This document shows, in pieces, positions 34,327 through 45,111 of a DNA stretch of 64,000 nt. Origin of the DNA: Theocolax elegans. Lineage: Eukaryota > Arthropoda > Insecta > Hymenoptera > Cerocephalidae. The notes beneath the pieces are model-generated. The model worked only from the letters and a program-made list of their open reading frames with translations. It was not told the DNA's origin and did not search any database. How positions within the stretch are numbered: the stretch's first letter is position 1; every line of letters begins with the position of its first letter. The translations under genes and the position numbers were made by a program. The stretch covers positions 27,773,058-27,837,057 of the forward strand of contig CM047426.1 in the NCBI GenBank assembly GCA_026168455.1, read 5' to 3'.

Positions 34327-35456
34327 CCGAGAATGCAGTCGGCGTCGAGATCGCTCATCACTAGTACGTCCAAGTAATGGCGTTCATTCGCTAAATCAAA
34401 CGGCAGTTCCAAGCGTCCAAGGATTGGAACACTTGACCGTTAGCGAGTCGTGCACCTGGTCCAATGTAGTGTTAACGGTTTTCCTATGGCTGATGCTATT
34501 TGCAAGCCTAAGGAATTAATAACCGTGCGAGCCGCCCCTGAATCGTACAAAGCGCGTACGCGGAATCCACCGATTCCAATCTGCAGCCACCAGCGAGTAA
34601 ACTGCGGAGTTTCCTCCTCCACTGGCGTTTCAGCGCGGGAATCGCAAACACCTTTTTCCGCTGATTGTCTGTCCACTCCGACAGGCAAAAGCGAGGGCAC
34701 TTTTTCCGTTTGCGCAGGTACTGATTGTGACTTATCACCATCAGAGGTCTCACTAATAATTGGGGCGATAGGGACCTTATCTATTCGCCCCTTTTCTCGT
34801 TTCCCGAGCACTCAGGACAATCCGTCTTGATATACCCGGGCCAACCGCAGCGATAGCAGTACACACGCTCTTTGGGACCTGCTTTCTTATCGCGGTTGCG
34901 ACTACGCGCGGATTGTCCATTAGTAATGGATGATTTATTTTTACCATCATCCTTCCTCTCGGTACTAGTCACGCCAGATGGCTTATCAGAAACATTCTTT
35001 GCTCCTTTCGGCACACCTGGTTTACTAAAATTACGCGCGTTTTGGCCTTTCTTATTGGCGGAATTCGCACAAGAATTCGCATATTTGCTAAATCTTTCAT
35101 CTAGCATCTTCTCTAAGAGTTTGGCCAAATTTTCCATTGTCGGTTCTGCGATACTCGCTACTTTTACCGTAGCATCATCGCTAGCAGCTTTTCCGCCCTT
35201 CTTACCTCTGGTATCTGACTGCTTATAAGCCACAGAAGGCAGAACGCTCTTTTCTGGCGGAGGAGGCGCGGGAAAATTCCGCTCTTCCTCGATAAGCTCT
35301 TCCGCCTGACGAGCTAGCTGCACAAGCCTATCGACGCTTGTAACTTTTTCTTTCGGAACTAACTTCCGAACAGACGGCAACATGTTAGCATACAACATGT
35401 CTAGCTGAAACTGCGTACTTGGAGGCGCATTCATTCTGCTAAATATAGTTAGCAAG
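34327..35456 (-). repeat. 1.13-kb tandem duplication in gag-protease, unit 2
   Basis: Nearly identical to 33194-34326 but three bases shorter: a T is missing near 34434 and two bases near 34470, which break the protease frame of this copy (it ends at 34440). One Pro/Ser codon differs near 34100 and 35217. Confidence 0.9.
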
Positions 35457-36970
35457 CAGAAAATGTAATCGCGAGCAGGCTCTTCTCTACCCTGCTTGCG
35501 TGCTTGCGCTTCCGCCATTAAGCGCTGCTGAAAGTTCTGTTCGACGCCATAACATCGTCGAGCAGCACTGCAAAAATCAGCCCAGGTATTCCAATCTTTC
35601 CGCGATTGGCGATACCAATGTAGCGCTACGCCAGTTAACAACTCCGAGAAAGCATTCAGTAAATCCGCGTCGGAAATATGCGCTAACTTGCGACATTCTT
35701 CTACGCGCTGAATAAATTCCTCGATGCTTTCGCGTTTTTCGCCGGAAAACTTAATATTCCACTGGCGAACTGTGCGACCTACGTCATGTGACTGTATAGG
35801 CGCTCTAGTCGACATATTCGACAAGATTTGCGTAAGTTGATCGCTTGTAACTACAGGCACATTTTCCCCCCTTCCAGACTCTTGCCAATCCGCAGGAGCT
35901 GGCAGAGACGAGAAATTTGACGTAGGAGTCGGAAAATTTAACGCGTTTGCGTTTAAACGCGATCCAAGCGACTTTTCCGTTTGCGTGTGTAATACCGCTT
36001 GAGGTGCTTCAGGATGCTTATTCGTTTCAAAATAATTTAAATTAAAAGTATCTTGAAAATTAACACTTTTGCGATTTTTCCGCTGCTTTTCCGCTGCAAT
36101 TGACGTTTGCGTCGGAAGCTGCGTACTCGTCGCAAAATCCGCTAATTGCTGCCTTAGATAATTCAACTCCTTCTCTTGTTGAAAGGCAAGCGATTGCGTT
36201 CTACTCAACTCCAGGGCTAAACCCCTTGGAGCGTTGTAGACTACGCCATTAGCTAATGCACATAAAACGATATCATTATCAATTTTATTATTTTCTTTTG
36301 AAGAAAATACCGTTTTTGGTATCGCACCTCTTGATTGTAAATGCGTACTCGCTGCTTGCGTCGTCGAGTACGTAGTTGTAGTAGCGGTGGTTATCATCGC
36401 GGTCGAAATGGTAGGAATTGGCCTTACCGGTATGGTTGTGTTAAGCGTTTTTATCGAAGTCAATTCAAAATTTGATTTACAATTATTTTCGGCGGTGTTT
36501 TCCGCCGCGTTTTCCGCAAGGTTCCCCGCGATATTTCCCGCGTTAACCTCGCTATGCTGCGATTCCGCATCGGAATCGGCAAGTTGATCGTCATTTGACT
36601 TCGAGCTATTGGCAAGCGGAGAGAATCCGCTCTCATCCGCTCGATTGAGATTTTCAAATTGTCTGTGCGCAATCTGTACTTGCGCTTCTTCGCTAAATTT
36701 CGCATGTTTCAAAATGGTGCAGAGTCTTTGTTCACGACGAGTCCGCGAAACTAAATCATCGTCACTAGTTGACTGGACGAAATCCGCGGCTGCATAATCG
36801 CCGCGTAAACGCCTATATAACCTGTCTACACGTACAAAGGGCGTACCGTCGCGCGTCAATTCTAGCTGATCAAGTACAGAATCGAATTGATCGCTTGTTA
36901 GATTCAAAATCCATCCTTGGATCTCAACTCCGTACGTTTGATCGAAATCACACTCGTTCATACACGCCAT
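34781..36970 (-). CDS. gag: gypsy Gag polyprotein
   Basis: 729 residues, the longest open frame in the window. The N-terminal 60 residues are a conserved gypsy Gag head (WILNLTSDQFDSVLDQLEL). A low-complexity middle follows, then a capsid-like retrotransposon gag domain at about 415-530 (KFSGEKRESIEEFIQRVEEC, ALHWYRQSRKDW). A basic nucleocapsid ends with CYRCGWPGYIKTDC near 710. In that knuckle the usual CCHC histidine is a tyrosine, which would weaken zinc binding; the same change occurs in the duplicated copy. The start is ATG at 36968-36970, just after the leader. Gag would form the capsid around element RNA in the cytoplasm. Confidence 0.9.
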   Translation of the reverse strand: MACMNECDFDQTYGVEIQGWILNLTSDQFDSVLDQLELTRDGTPFVRVDRLYRRLRGDYAAADFVQSTSDDDLVSRTRREQRLCTILKHAKFSEEAQVQIAHRQFENLNRADESGFSPLANSSKSNDDQLADSDAESQHSEVNAGNIAGNLAENAAENTAENNCKSNFELTSIKTLNTTIPVRPIPTISTAMITTATTTTYSTTQAASTHLQSRGAIPKTVFSSKENNKIDNDIVLCALANGVVYNAPRGLALELSRTQSLAFQQEKELNYLRQQLADFATSTQLPTQTSIAAEKQRKNRKSVNFQDTFNLNYFETNKHPEAPQAVLHTQTEKSLGSRLNANALNFPTPTSNFSSLPAPADWQESGRGENVPVVTSDQLTQILSNMSTRAPIQSHDVGRTVRQWNIKFSGEKRESIEEFIQRVEECRKLAHISDADLLNAFSELLTGVALHWYRQSRKDWNTWADFCSAARRCYGVEQNFQQRLMAEAQARKQGREEPARDYIFCLLTIFSRMNAPPSTQFQLDMLYANMLPSVRKLVPKEKVTSVDRLVQLARQAEELIEEERNFPAPPPPEKSVLPSVAYKQSDTRGKKGGKAASDDATVKVASIAEPTMENLAKLLEKMLDERFSKYANSCANSANKKGQNARNFSKPGVPKGAKNVSDKPSGVTSTERKDDGKNKSSITNGQSARSRNRDKKAGPKERVYCYRCGWPGYIKTDCPECSGNEKRGE

Positions 36971-37947
36971 TTTGAATTATAAAAATTAAATAAAATTTAA
37001 ATTTTAGGCCTTATTGGCAAAATAAATTCTCACAATTAAAAAAATTTATTAAACAAATTACAAAATAATTGCGAATCGCTATTAAATTATGCGCAAATTC
37101 GCTTAACCAAATTAAATTTACTAAGATCAACCACTTTGTAAAAAAAAACAAAATATTACAAATCTGTAATTTGTTAAAAATAAATTTTTCAATTGTTTAC
37201 AAAAAAAAATAGAATTAAATTGAATTAGCGAATTTAATATACAAGAAATTTGAAGAATTTAAAATAAATTGTTTAAATATAATAATTATTTAAAAAAAGA
37301 CAAAATTTTAAATTGCGAAGAAACGCTATAAAAATTATTTTAATAATTTATAATAACAACAAAAAAAAATTAAATTGAATTCAAATTAAAAAAAAAATTA
37401 ATTTACTTTATTTGCGCACACGCTTACATACACCTACATACATGTACCGCGATACGCTACAATACTTATATTTACCGCGTAAATCACACACACACTTACA
37501 CGCACGCACGCGAAATAGACTAACTCAACCTAAATTGCGATTATACAGTTTACGAGAAATTATTAGAAAAGCAATAATTTTATTTTCTGCGGTGTCGCTA
37601 ATAATTATTTAAATAAACAAATAAATAATAAAAGAAGCACGAAATAATTAATTAATTCGCGATACGCTAAAATTAAATCGAAAAGGAAAATCGATTTACA
37701 ATTCGAATAATATAAGATTCAAAAGAATAATTTCGAAATGTATAGAAAGTACAATATTCGAATATTATTCGCTGCGTAAACACCGCGAATCACCGCGAAA
37801 CGTAAACAATGCGCTCGCTCGCTCTCGAAATGCTCGAAATAAAATCTCTTAATTTAACACGCCTATTGACTGAATTGAAAATTTTTAAATATTAGAAATT
37901 TAATTTTGAGACTATTAATTGTCAATAATATGCGTATCGCTAATTAC
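36971..37947 (-). other. gypsy 5' leader, copy next to gag
   Basis: Untranslated AT-rich leader between primer site and gag. It is repeated at 38495-39450 with small indels in A runs. The short frames inside it are not genes. Confidence 0.7.
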
Positions 37948-37965
37948 CATGCACGTTGGGCGCCA
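37948..37965 (-). other. gypsy primer-binding site, inner copy
   Basis: TGGCGCCCAACGTGCATG on the minus strand immediately follows the CA of the truncated LTR. The TGGCGCCC start is the usual complement of a tRNA 3' end. Confidence 0.85.
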
Positions 37966-38494
37966 TGTAACGGTTTTGCTATTTTTCATAACAATAAATA
38001 AAATAATAATAATTCAGAACCGTTAAAATAATAGTCTCATTTACGCGATCAGCCGCTCAGTAATAATACGACTATAATAAGCCGTATAGGCGGAGGCGGC
38101 GGTAATCTTTACTTAGCGAAACGCGAAAAAAAAGGAGTAAACAACTAAATAAGCAACAATGCAATATTTAATTAATAATTAAAATAAATGTATTCGGGAA
38201 AAACAATAATACATGCGCGTCGCAGCGCGCGAAACGCAGGTCAGTATACACGCGAGATAAATAAAGAGAGAAAGAGAGAGAGAGAGACTACAAGACTGGC
38301 ACTTACAGTGCTTGAGACGCGATCGATGGTTAAACAACCAGGTGAAGTCTGCGTAGTCGCTACTCTTTAGCTTCCTGGGCTGCGTCGTCGCCAAACAAAC
38401 TATTGCAACTTCACTGGATCACCAGCACAGCACCAGGATCACAAGCACAGGGCGATAAAAATATGGAGAAAACAAATCGCAAGGTTTCTCACGT
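37966..38494 (-). repeat. truncated gypsy LTR between the two leaders
   Basis: 529 bases identical in sequence to the 3' part of the full LTR (minus-strand sense). It breaks at TTTCTCACGT and continues directly into leader sequence AAATTAAATAAAATTT, so it and leader copy 2 form a second tandem duplication, 37966-39468. Confidence 0.9.
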
Positions 38495-39450
38495 AAATTA
38501 AATAAAATTTAAATTTTAGGCCTTATTGGGCAAAATAAATTCTCACAATTAAAAAATTTATTAAACAAATTACAAATAATGCGAATCGCTATTAAATTAT
38601 GCGCAACTTCGCTTAACCAAATTAAATTACTAAGATCAACCACTTTGTAAAAAAAACAAAATATTACAAATCCTTGTAATTTGTTAAAATAAATTTTTCA
38701 ATGTTTACAAAAAAAATAGAATTAACTTGAATTAGCGAATTTAATATACAAGAAATTTGAAGAATTTAAAATAAATTGTTTTAAATATAATAATATTTAA
38801 AAAAAGACAAAATTTTAAATTGCGAAGAAACGCTATAAAAATATTTTAATAATTTATAATAACAACAAAAAAAATTAAATTGAATTCAAATTAAAAAAAA
38901 ATTAATTTACTTTATTTGCGCACACGCTTACATACACCTACATACATGTACCGCGATACGCTACAATACTTATATTTACCGCGTAAATCACACACACACT
39001 TACACGCACGCACGCGAAATAGACTAACTCAACCTAAATTGCGATTATACAGTTTACGAGAAATTATTAGAAAAGCAATAATTTTATTTTCTGCGGTGTC
39101 GCTAATAATTATTTAAATAAACAAATAAATAATAAAAGAAGCACGAAATAATTAATTAATTCGCGATACGCTAAAATTAAATCGAAAAGGAAAATCGATT
39201 TACAATTCGAATAATATAAGATTCAAAGAATAATTTCGAAATGTATAGAAAGTACAATATTCGAATATTATTCGCTGCGTAAACACCGCGAATCACCGCG
39301 AAACGTAAACAATGCGCTCGCTCGCTCTCGAAATGCTCGAAATAAAATCTCTTAATTTAACACGCCTATTGACTGAATTGAAAATTTTTAAATATTAGAA
39401 ATTTAATTTTGAGACTATTAATTGTCAATAATATGCGTATCGCTAATTAC
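38495..39450 (-). other. gypsy 5' leader, outer copy
   Basis: Repeats 36985-37947 with slightly different A-run lengths. It connects the true 5' LTR primer site to the truncated LTR. Confidence 0.8.
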
Positions 39451-39468
39451 CATGCACGTTGGGCGCCA
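39451..39468 (-). other. gypsy primer-binding site, outer copy
   Basis: TGGCGCCCAACGTGCATG on the minus strand directly after the full 5' LTR; the one expected to prime cDNA synthesis. Confidence 0.85.
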
Positions 39469-40268
39469 TGTAACGGTTTTGCTATTTTTCATAACAATAA
39501 ATAAAATAATAATAATTCAGAACCGTTAAAATAATAGTCTCATTTACGCGATCAGCCGCTCAGTAATAATACGACTATAATAAGCCGTATAGGCGGAGGC
39601 GGCGGTAATCTTTACTTAGCGAAACGCGAAAAAAAAGGAGTAAACAACTAAATAAGCAACAATGCAATATTTAATTAATAATTAAATAAATGTATTCGGG
39701 AAAAACAATAATACATGCGCGTCGCAGCGCGCGAAACGCAGGTCAGTATACACGCGAGATAAATAAAGAGAGAAAGAGAGAGAGAGAGACTACAAGACTG
39801 GCACTTACAGTGCTTGAGACGCGATCGATGGTTAAACAACCAGGTGAAGTCTGCGTAGTCGCTACTCTTTAGCTTCCTGGGCTGCGTCGTCGCCAAACAA
39901 ACTATTGCAACTTCACTGGATCACCAGCACAGCACCAGGATCACAAGCACAGGGCGATAAAAATATGGAGAAAACAAATCGCAAGGTTTCTCACGTCAGT
40001 GGCAATTAATCACACGGTTGACTTTTAATCTCTCGGCGGTTGAGATTAGTCGCTCCACGGTTGAGTTTAATCTAAGTGCTCTCGCACTTACGAACCGAAA
40101 ACTCTCTCTCTCTTTCCCTACTTTTACCTTTACGAAGGTCCGCGAAAATCGCCGACAATCGTCGAACGTCGACCTGTAACATCTGTAAATATTAATACAC
40201 AGGCTAGACAGAGAGAGAGAATGTAACGAGCAATGTAATATAATCAAATATTACATTGATTCGTTACA
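39469..40268 (-). repeat. gypsy 5' LTR
   Basis: 800 bases, complete, near-identical to 31092-31892. TSD ATGA follows at 40269-40272. Confidence 0.95.
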
Positions 40269-40272
40269 ATGA

Positions 40273-40997
40273 TATAGTCTTACAAAATTACTGATAGTTA
40301 ACATCTTTTTTGATAAATATCGACTTTTTTCTATAAATAGAAAGTGATGAGAAAAAAAATAGTTAAAGCCTTATAAATATTTTTAATTTACGTAACTATA
40401 ATTTTTGTTATATTTTATAATATAACGGTAGGTAATGTGAAAGAGGAAAATTTCGTGTTCTATGCACGCAAGTAGAGATAGTGCCATGCGCAAATCGGCA
40501 GATTGAAGACGTCACCTATGAGCGGGCTGATATTAAACTAGGAGAGTTTCTCACTAGTTCACTAGGAGAAAGGATTCTATTAATTACAATTTTGCGATTA
40601 ACAATCGTTTAATTTGACTATGAAATAACTATAAATAATTCTATACCATTTTTATACATATTTGAATCATTAATTTAAACTAATGTACCTCTATTTAAGT
40701 ACATGTAGACTTCAGTTTTGTTCTAAAAATGTAAATATTTATATAATCATTAATGGTAGTCCGTAGAGTATAGTTTAACACATCACCACCCGAAACTACC
40801 GATTTCGTCGATAATACTGACTTTTCGATCAGCTAAGTAATATGTAAATAATCATTACATCAATAGATGGCGCTAAACTTCGATTTTGGGTGGTGTAACT
40901 CTATTTTCTTTAATTGCCCATAATTATTGTCAAATATATGAACTCAACCTATTTGACGGGAACACTACTTCTGCTCGCAAATTTTCAGGTTATGAAT
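40273..40997. other. intergenic, nothing assigned
   Basis: AT-rich flank between the gypsy element and a SINE. No gene seen. Confidence 0.4.
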
Positions 40998-41010
40998 TTG
41001 TACTGCTATT

Positions 41011-41222
41011 TTTTTTTTTATTATTTTAACGTCGCTCTTTTTATGCTCCCAAACCGGTGCTAATCAGCGACGGAGGTCATACGATGTCTTGGTAAAGAAA
41101 GCACTTGTTGAAAATACATTCGCCAGTGGTGCTTGTATCAATCGGCCGGGGCCGGGAATCGAACCTGGGACCTCCAGATTACGAGCCCGACGCCCTACCG
41201 ATCGAGCCATCGCAAGCCTAGA
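41011..41222 (-). mobile_element. tRNA-derived SINE
   Basis: Same family as 26787-27005, on the minus strand, with poly(T) at its left edge, the tail word TTTATGCTCCCAAACCGG, the body and the B-box complement GGAATCGAACC. Flanked by TTGTACTGCTATT at 40998-41010 and 41223-41235, a 13-base TSD. Confidence 0.95.
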
Positions 41223-41235
41223 TTGTACTGCTATT

Positions 41236-41705
41236 GTTACGGACCCCCATTTAGTAAAATGTTGATAGAATAATAAAATATTGGTAGTGATGATAATACT
41301 TGTTTTTCATCCTCCAAAGTTAATTTTGTAAAAAATTTAGTACATTCCGCGTATACCTTTTGTGGATTTCTACGTACCCCCTACACCTTTATTCAATTTC
41401 CATCCTCCCCCCCTTTTTTACCCTCCGTTTTGCATTCGCCAAGATGTTAGTGATTTTATTTCGTCCGGGGAGTCGAGTTTACACAGTTAAACTGCGCTCT
41501 CATTGGCTTCTTGCGTCGGTATATATGAATTCGACTGGTGAAGGAGGGGAGCACAATTCGAGCCACCACACTTCCAAAATCGAAACTGTATTAAAATTAC
41601 CGAAAAAAAATATACTACTAGTTGAAGCACATAAGGAGAAATATAATTAACCTTTTAGCTGCGGGAGTTATCGATATATGGACTACTCAAGAAACATAGA
41701 GTATT
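41236..41705. promoter_or_regulatory. promoter-like segment without a recognised gene
   Basis: ATTGG at 41502-41506 is followed by TATATA at 41520-41525 and a G-rich leader. The frame at 41360-41650 (96 residues) has no domain I know. This is suggestive of a promoter only. Confidence 0.25.
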
Positions 41706-42075
41706 TCGACGCATCCCAACAATATCATTCTAACTCAGAAGTAAATTCAATACAAATCTAACTCAGCGAAAATTTAATATAAATCTAACTCGAGGCTTGC
41801 TTCAAAACAAATCTTATTCAAAAGTCAGTTCAATATAAATCTAACTCGAATGTCCGTGCAAGAGAATTCTAACTCGAGGGTAAATGCAATTCCATTTTAT
41901 ATCAATATCACAATATGATAATCGCTGTTTCAGCATGCAATACGATGCTAATAAAACATTTACAGATAAATTAATACAGAAATATAACGTAAAAACTTAA
42001 AAATATTAAATATTATTTCTTAAATTAATATTATTGAGTTCGAAATAATAGTTTGGTTGAAACTTCTATTTTTTA
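41706..42075 (+). repeat. terminal inverted repeat, left
   Basis: Pairs with 47822-48191. The outer 180 bases hold at least six copies of (T)CTAACTC(A/G), spaced about 20-40 bases, e.g. CTAACTCAG, CTAACTCAGCG, CTAACTCGAGG. Such arrays are likely transposase-binding sites. Confidence 0.9.
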
Positions 42076-42225
42076 TTATTACTTTATACCTATTGTTACT
42101 TTTATTATTTAAATATATTTAATCCAGACGATTTTAATAATATATAATTCTATAATAAAAATTAGTAAAATAAATTTTAATTCATTAAAATTTAAATCAT
42201 TAAACATGATGTGCAACTCTTCATA

Positions 42226-42291
42226 TCATATATATATATATATATATATTTATACATATATAATTTATATATATATATATATATAAATATA
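42226..42291. repeat. TA microsatellite
   Basis: Two runs of TA with short interruptions inside the transposon's 5' region. Confidence 0.9.
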
Positions 42292-42958
42292 ATAAAAACA
42301 CCATTCTACCCAATGAAAAAAACCAATGCCATTTCATTGGCACGTAACTTCCTCAAAAATTAATGTATCGCTCCTTTATGTAATATATCAATCTAATATA
42401 AAATTTAATTAATCATAATAAATTTATTCAACGTTTTTTAAATTATTTATGATAATATCATTTAAAACATGATTTAAAAAATGTTAAATATCTGAATCGC
42501 ATAATTTTAATATTACATTTATACCATATTTTAGAATTTAAGGTGTTTTTATTGTTACTAGAGTAATTAGATTTTTACTAGATAACAATTATTATGCTAT
42601 TATCCAAAGATTAATGCATTTTCCAACAGCTCTGTATAAAAAAATAAAGCATTTAGATAATGCAAGAACATCAAAACAAGTTTTTCAGAAGTTTTAATAG
42701 AGAATATTATTAAAAAGTACACCAAGAAAAAAAATTAAAAAGAAGAACCTTTTAAAATATAATTTTTTTTTCGAAAAACATTTGATAAAATGTTTTCAAA
42801 TTTTCACAGTATGTAGCCCCCCTTATTTTCTATTATCACGATTTTTTCAACAATTTCACCAATTAATTTTGACTAAAATTTTATTTAATAATATAAATTG
42901 AAGTACTTGAATTTTATTTGAAATTGGCTAAAAAATGAAATTGAATCTACAGATCCAA

Positions 42959-43018
42959 ATAGTATATTGCGATACATGGCCAGGGCATCCAAAATTCTGT
43001 CCGAGTGTCGTATACTAT
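42959..43018. other. hairpin C, internally deleted
   Basis: Keeps the ATAGTATA and TATACTAT ends and the outer arms (CATGGCCAG, CCGAGTGTCG) but lost the inner 70 bases seen at 19190-19320. Confidence 0.7.
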
Positions 43019-43183
43019 TTTTCTTCATCCCAGTTCGAAAGTATACATCTAATAATTAATCTAATACAAAATGCCCGGTGCCGCAATATTCGTCTGCAGC
43101 TTCTTTCGTGGCCTGCTTCAGAGCCATGTAGATGTAACCTCTCGTACCGCGACGTGACATGCGATATTCGATGTGTGTTATAC

Positions 43184-43259
43184 ATTTGATGCCCGGCCGA
43201 CATTTGCAAAACCTAGGCGAAGCCGAGGTTTTTGCTGGTCGGGGGCGGGCATCAAAAAT
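43184..43259. other. hairpin D, copy 2
   Basis: GATGCCCGGCC ... GGGCGGGCATC with the apical word CCTAGGCGAAGCCGAGG. It is the inverted homologue of 18916-18993, with substitutions in arms and loop. Confidence 0.75.
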
Positions 43260-43819
43260 ATAACAAACATATACACTTAAGCATGTATAAATTTATTGTA
43301 AAATCGTATTACTTTAGCAGCGGTTTTAATGCAAAGTTGCGATAAACAGCGAGCATAGAAGAAGTCGACTTTACATTAATAAAATTTACATTTGTAGTCA
43401 AATGTCAATTGTACTGTTAAAATGTGAACATAAAAAAATGAAACATATTTCTTTCACATGTATTTACATCACCGATATTAAATCAATATTAAATTGATAG
43501 TGTGAAATTTAAAAATGACACGAAATAGATAGAATGAACACAGTCAACATAAGTATTCTATATATACTCTCGCTCTCTCTTTCTATCTATCGTTTTATTA
43601 AACAAAACAATTAAACAAGATATTTTATAAGGCAACATTAAAATACAATTTACATTTAAAAAACATAAGTGCTTCTAGTAAATCGATTGATAAATTTGAA
43701 ATAACTTAGCAATGTTTACTTAAGAGCACTGTACATGTTATATTGGGAACGTTGCGGCCGTTGCTACAACCGTTGCTATGCATCGAGGCCGCGAAAATCT
43801 ATGAGCCAATCAAAGCGCG

Positions 43820-43889
43820 CGAGTGAGCGCAAAAGTCGCTCTTCCCGTATTCATATGCGGCCGGGAAACACGTACTTTCGGCGGGGGGA
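43820..43889. other. hairpin E, copy 2
   Basis: Inverted homologue of 18276-18340; CTTCCCG/CGGGAA and AAAAGT/ACTTTC still pair. Confidence 0.6.
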
Positions 43890-43902
43890 TGAAGAAAAAT
43901 AA

Positions 43903-43991
43903 TTTTTCACCACACGTAGACCGAAAGTACCACATTCCCTCCCGGCACCGAAAGAGGAATGTGTTATTTTCGGCCTACTGGTGGTGAAAAA
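43903..43991. other. hairpin A
   Basis: TTTTTCACCAC pairs with GTGGTGAAAAA; inside, GTAGACCGAAA with TTTCGGCCTAC and CACATTCC with GGAATGTG. The stem covers nearly the whole 89 bases. Confidence 0.8.
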
Positions 43992-44125
43992 TAGTATACA
44001 TCCCACGGGAGGTAAAATGGTCATCCCATAGCACATGTTTGCCACCCTCGCCTTCGGCTCAGGTGCCAATTTACGTGTGCTATGGACTGACCAATACTTT
44101 ACCTCCCTAGGTGTGTAATATACTA
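43991..44125. other. hairpin B, ATAGTATA-ended
   Basis: Shares the ends ATAGTATA and TATACTAT and the apical CTCGCCTTCGGCTCA style loop with hairpin C, but its arms are different: GGGAGGTAAA/TTTACCTCCC, CCATAGCACA/TGTGCTATGG and GGCACC-like/GGTGCC. Confidence 0.8.
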
Positions 44126-44130
44126 TTTTT

Positions 44131-44740
44131 CCTGAATTCAGAAATTGAAACTAAAACTACAAGCGCTGGGCAAATTTTTGTCAAAACACGTGATTTGGAT
44201 TCTAGACATCTCAAAACATACTTCTAACATGTTTTTAGTAAATAAAAAAATATTACTATTACAAAGCTTCCTCTGCGAGAAAGCAAAATAATTACGTTCT
44301 TCTACTAAATATAAAAAACTTTAAAAAAATGTTCTTAAACGTCTAACTTAACAACTTCTTAAATAAAAATGTTAATGTTGTTGAGAAGGTATAATTTCTT
44401 TATATTTTTCACTTGAAAATTCTTTGTAAATACTTTAGTTATTAAATATTTAAATAAAATTATATTTCAATACTTAGTAACTCAAATAGCCAGTTAGAAA
44501 TTAAATTTCAATAAGTATATACAACAATATTATTATAATTTGTTTATATTTACATATACGGAAAGACTAATACATTATTTACTTTCATACATAGAGTAAC
44601 AATAAGCGTTGTAGCTGCGAATAGTTCATCTGCTCATTAATGAAACCTTTTGTGTTGTTGTATTAAATTTTTCTGGAATTTCTTATTTTAATCGACGTGT
44701 GTATTTCACCGATACCAGACGTCAGTTGAAGCTTGAAGAG
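44131..44740 (+). promoter_or_regulatory. 5' region of the transposase gene
   Basis: AT-rich sequence upstream of the coding part. A good 5' splice site, GAAGAG/GTAAGTG, lies at 44740/44741 and could pair with TTTTTTAG/ATTC at 45097/45098, giving a 357-base intron in the 5' UTR. The promoter itself is not identified. Confidence 0.4.
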
Positions 44741-45111
44741 GTAAGTGAAATATCTCTACCTCCAATCCAATTTTTCGTTTTCATTTTTTTTTGTATTAAG
44801 AAAATAGACTAATTATATTAATATATTAATATTAAGAAAATACAAGAACATAATTTCTATTAAACTTTTATTTACCTTAAATGGGAGAAAACTATTGTTG
44901 ATGTTGAAAAGAATTTTTTGACCTCTAAATATTTAAGTATACATGTGATATTTTAATATTTTTTGAAATATTTATATAAAAAATTCTTTAATTGGAAATT
45001 GTGACATGAATATTATTATAATTTTGTTATAATATTTTATATTTCTTTTTAATTATGCGTGCTTTAATTTATTACGTATTTTTTATCTCTTTTTTAGATT
45101 CTTCAAAAGAG

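Larger units (their letters stand above)
31092..40268 (-). mobile_element. Ty3/gypsy LTR retrotransposon, young but internally rearranged
   Basis: The element reads on the minus strand. Its terminal LTRs are nearly identical, which indicates recent insertion, and a 4-base TSD (ATGA) flanks it. From 5' (40268) to 3' (31092): full LTR, primer site and leader, a second truncated LTR, a second leader, gag, a duplicated gag-end/protease block, protease with the first residues of RT, then directly the C-terminal part of integrase, purine tract and 3' LTR. RT, RNase H and the integrase catalytic core are deleted, so it cannot move on its own, though it keeps all cis signals. Confidence 0.95.
42955..44130. 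repeat. hairpin-rich composite element, copy 2 (inverted)
   Basis: Reverse-complement relative of 18250-19325, lodged between the left repeat and the transposase gene of the 6.5-kb transposon. It holds, in order, a shortened hairpin C, hairpin D, the AT-rich spacer with CTCTCGCTCTCTCTTTCTATC, the CCAATC box, hairpin E, and two hairpins (A and B) that lack counterparts at 18 kb. Confidence 0.75.

Noticed and set aside
37412..39116. Small frames repeated in both gypsy leaders and in each LTR
   Set aside because: They recur because the non-coding sequence is duplicated; no motif and no codon conservation can be shown.
43851..44069. 72-residue frame in the hairpin cluster
   Set aside because: It spans hairpins A, B and E; the sequence is constrained by pairing, not by coding.
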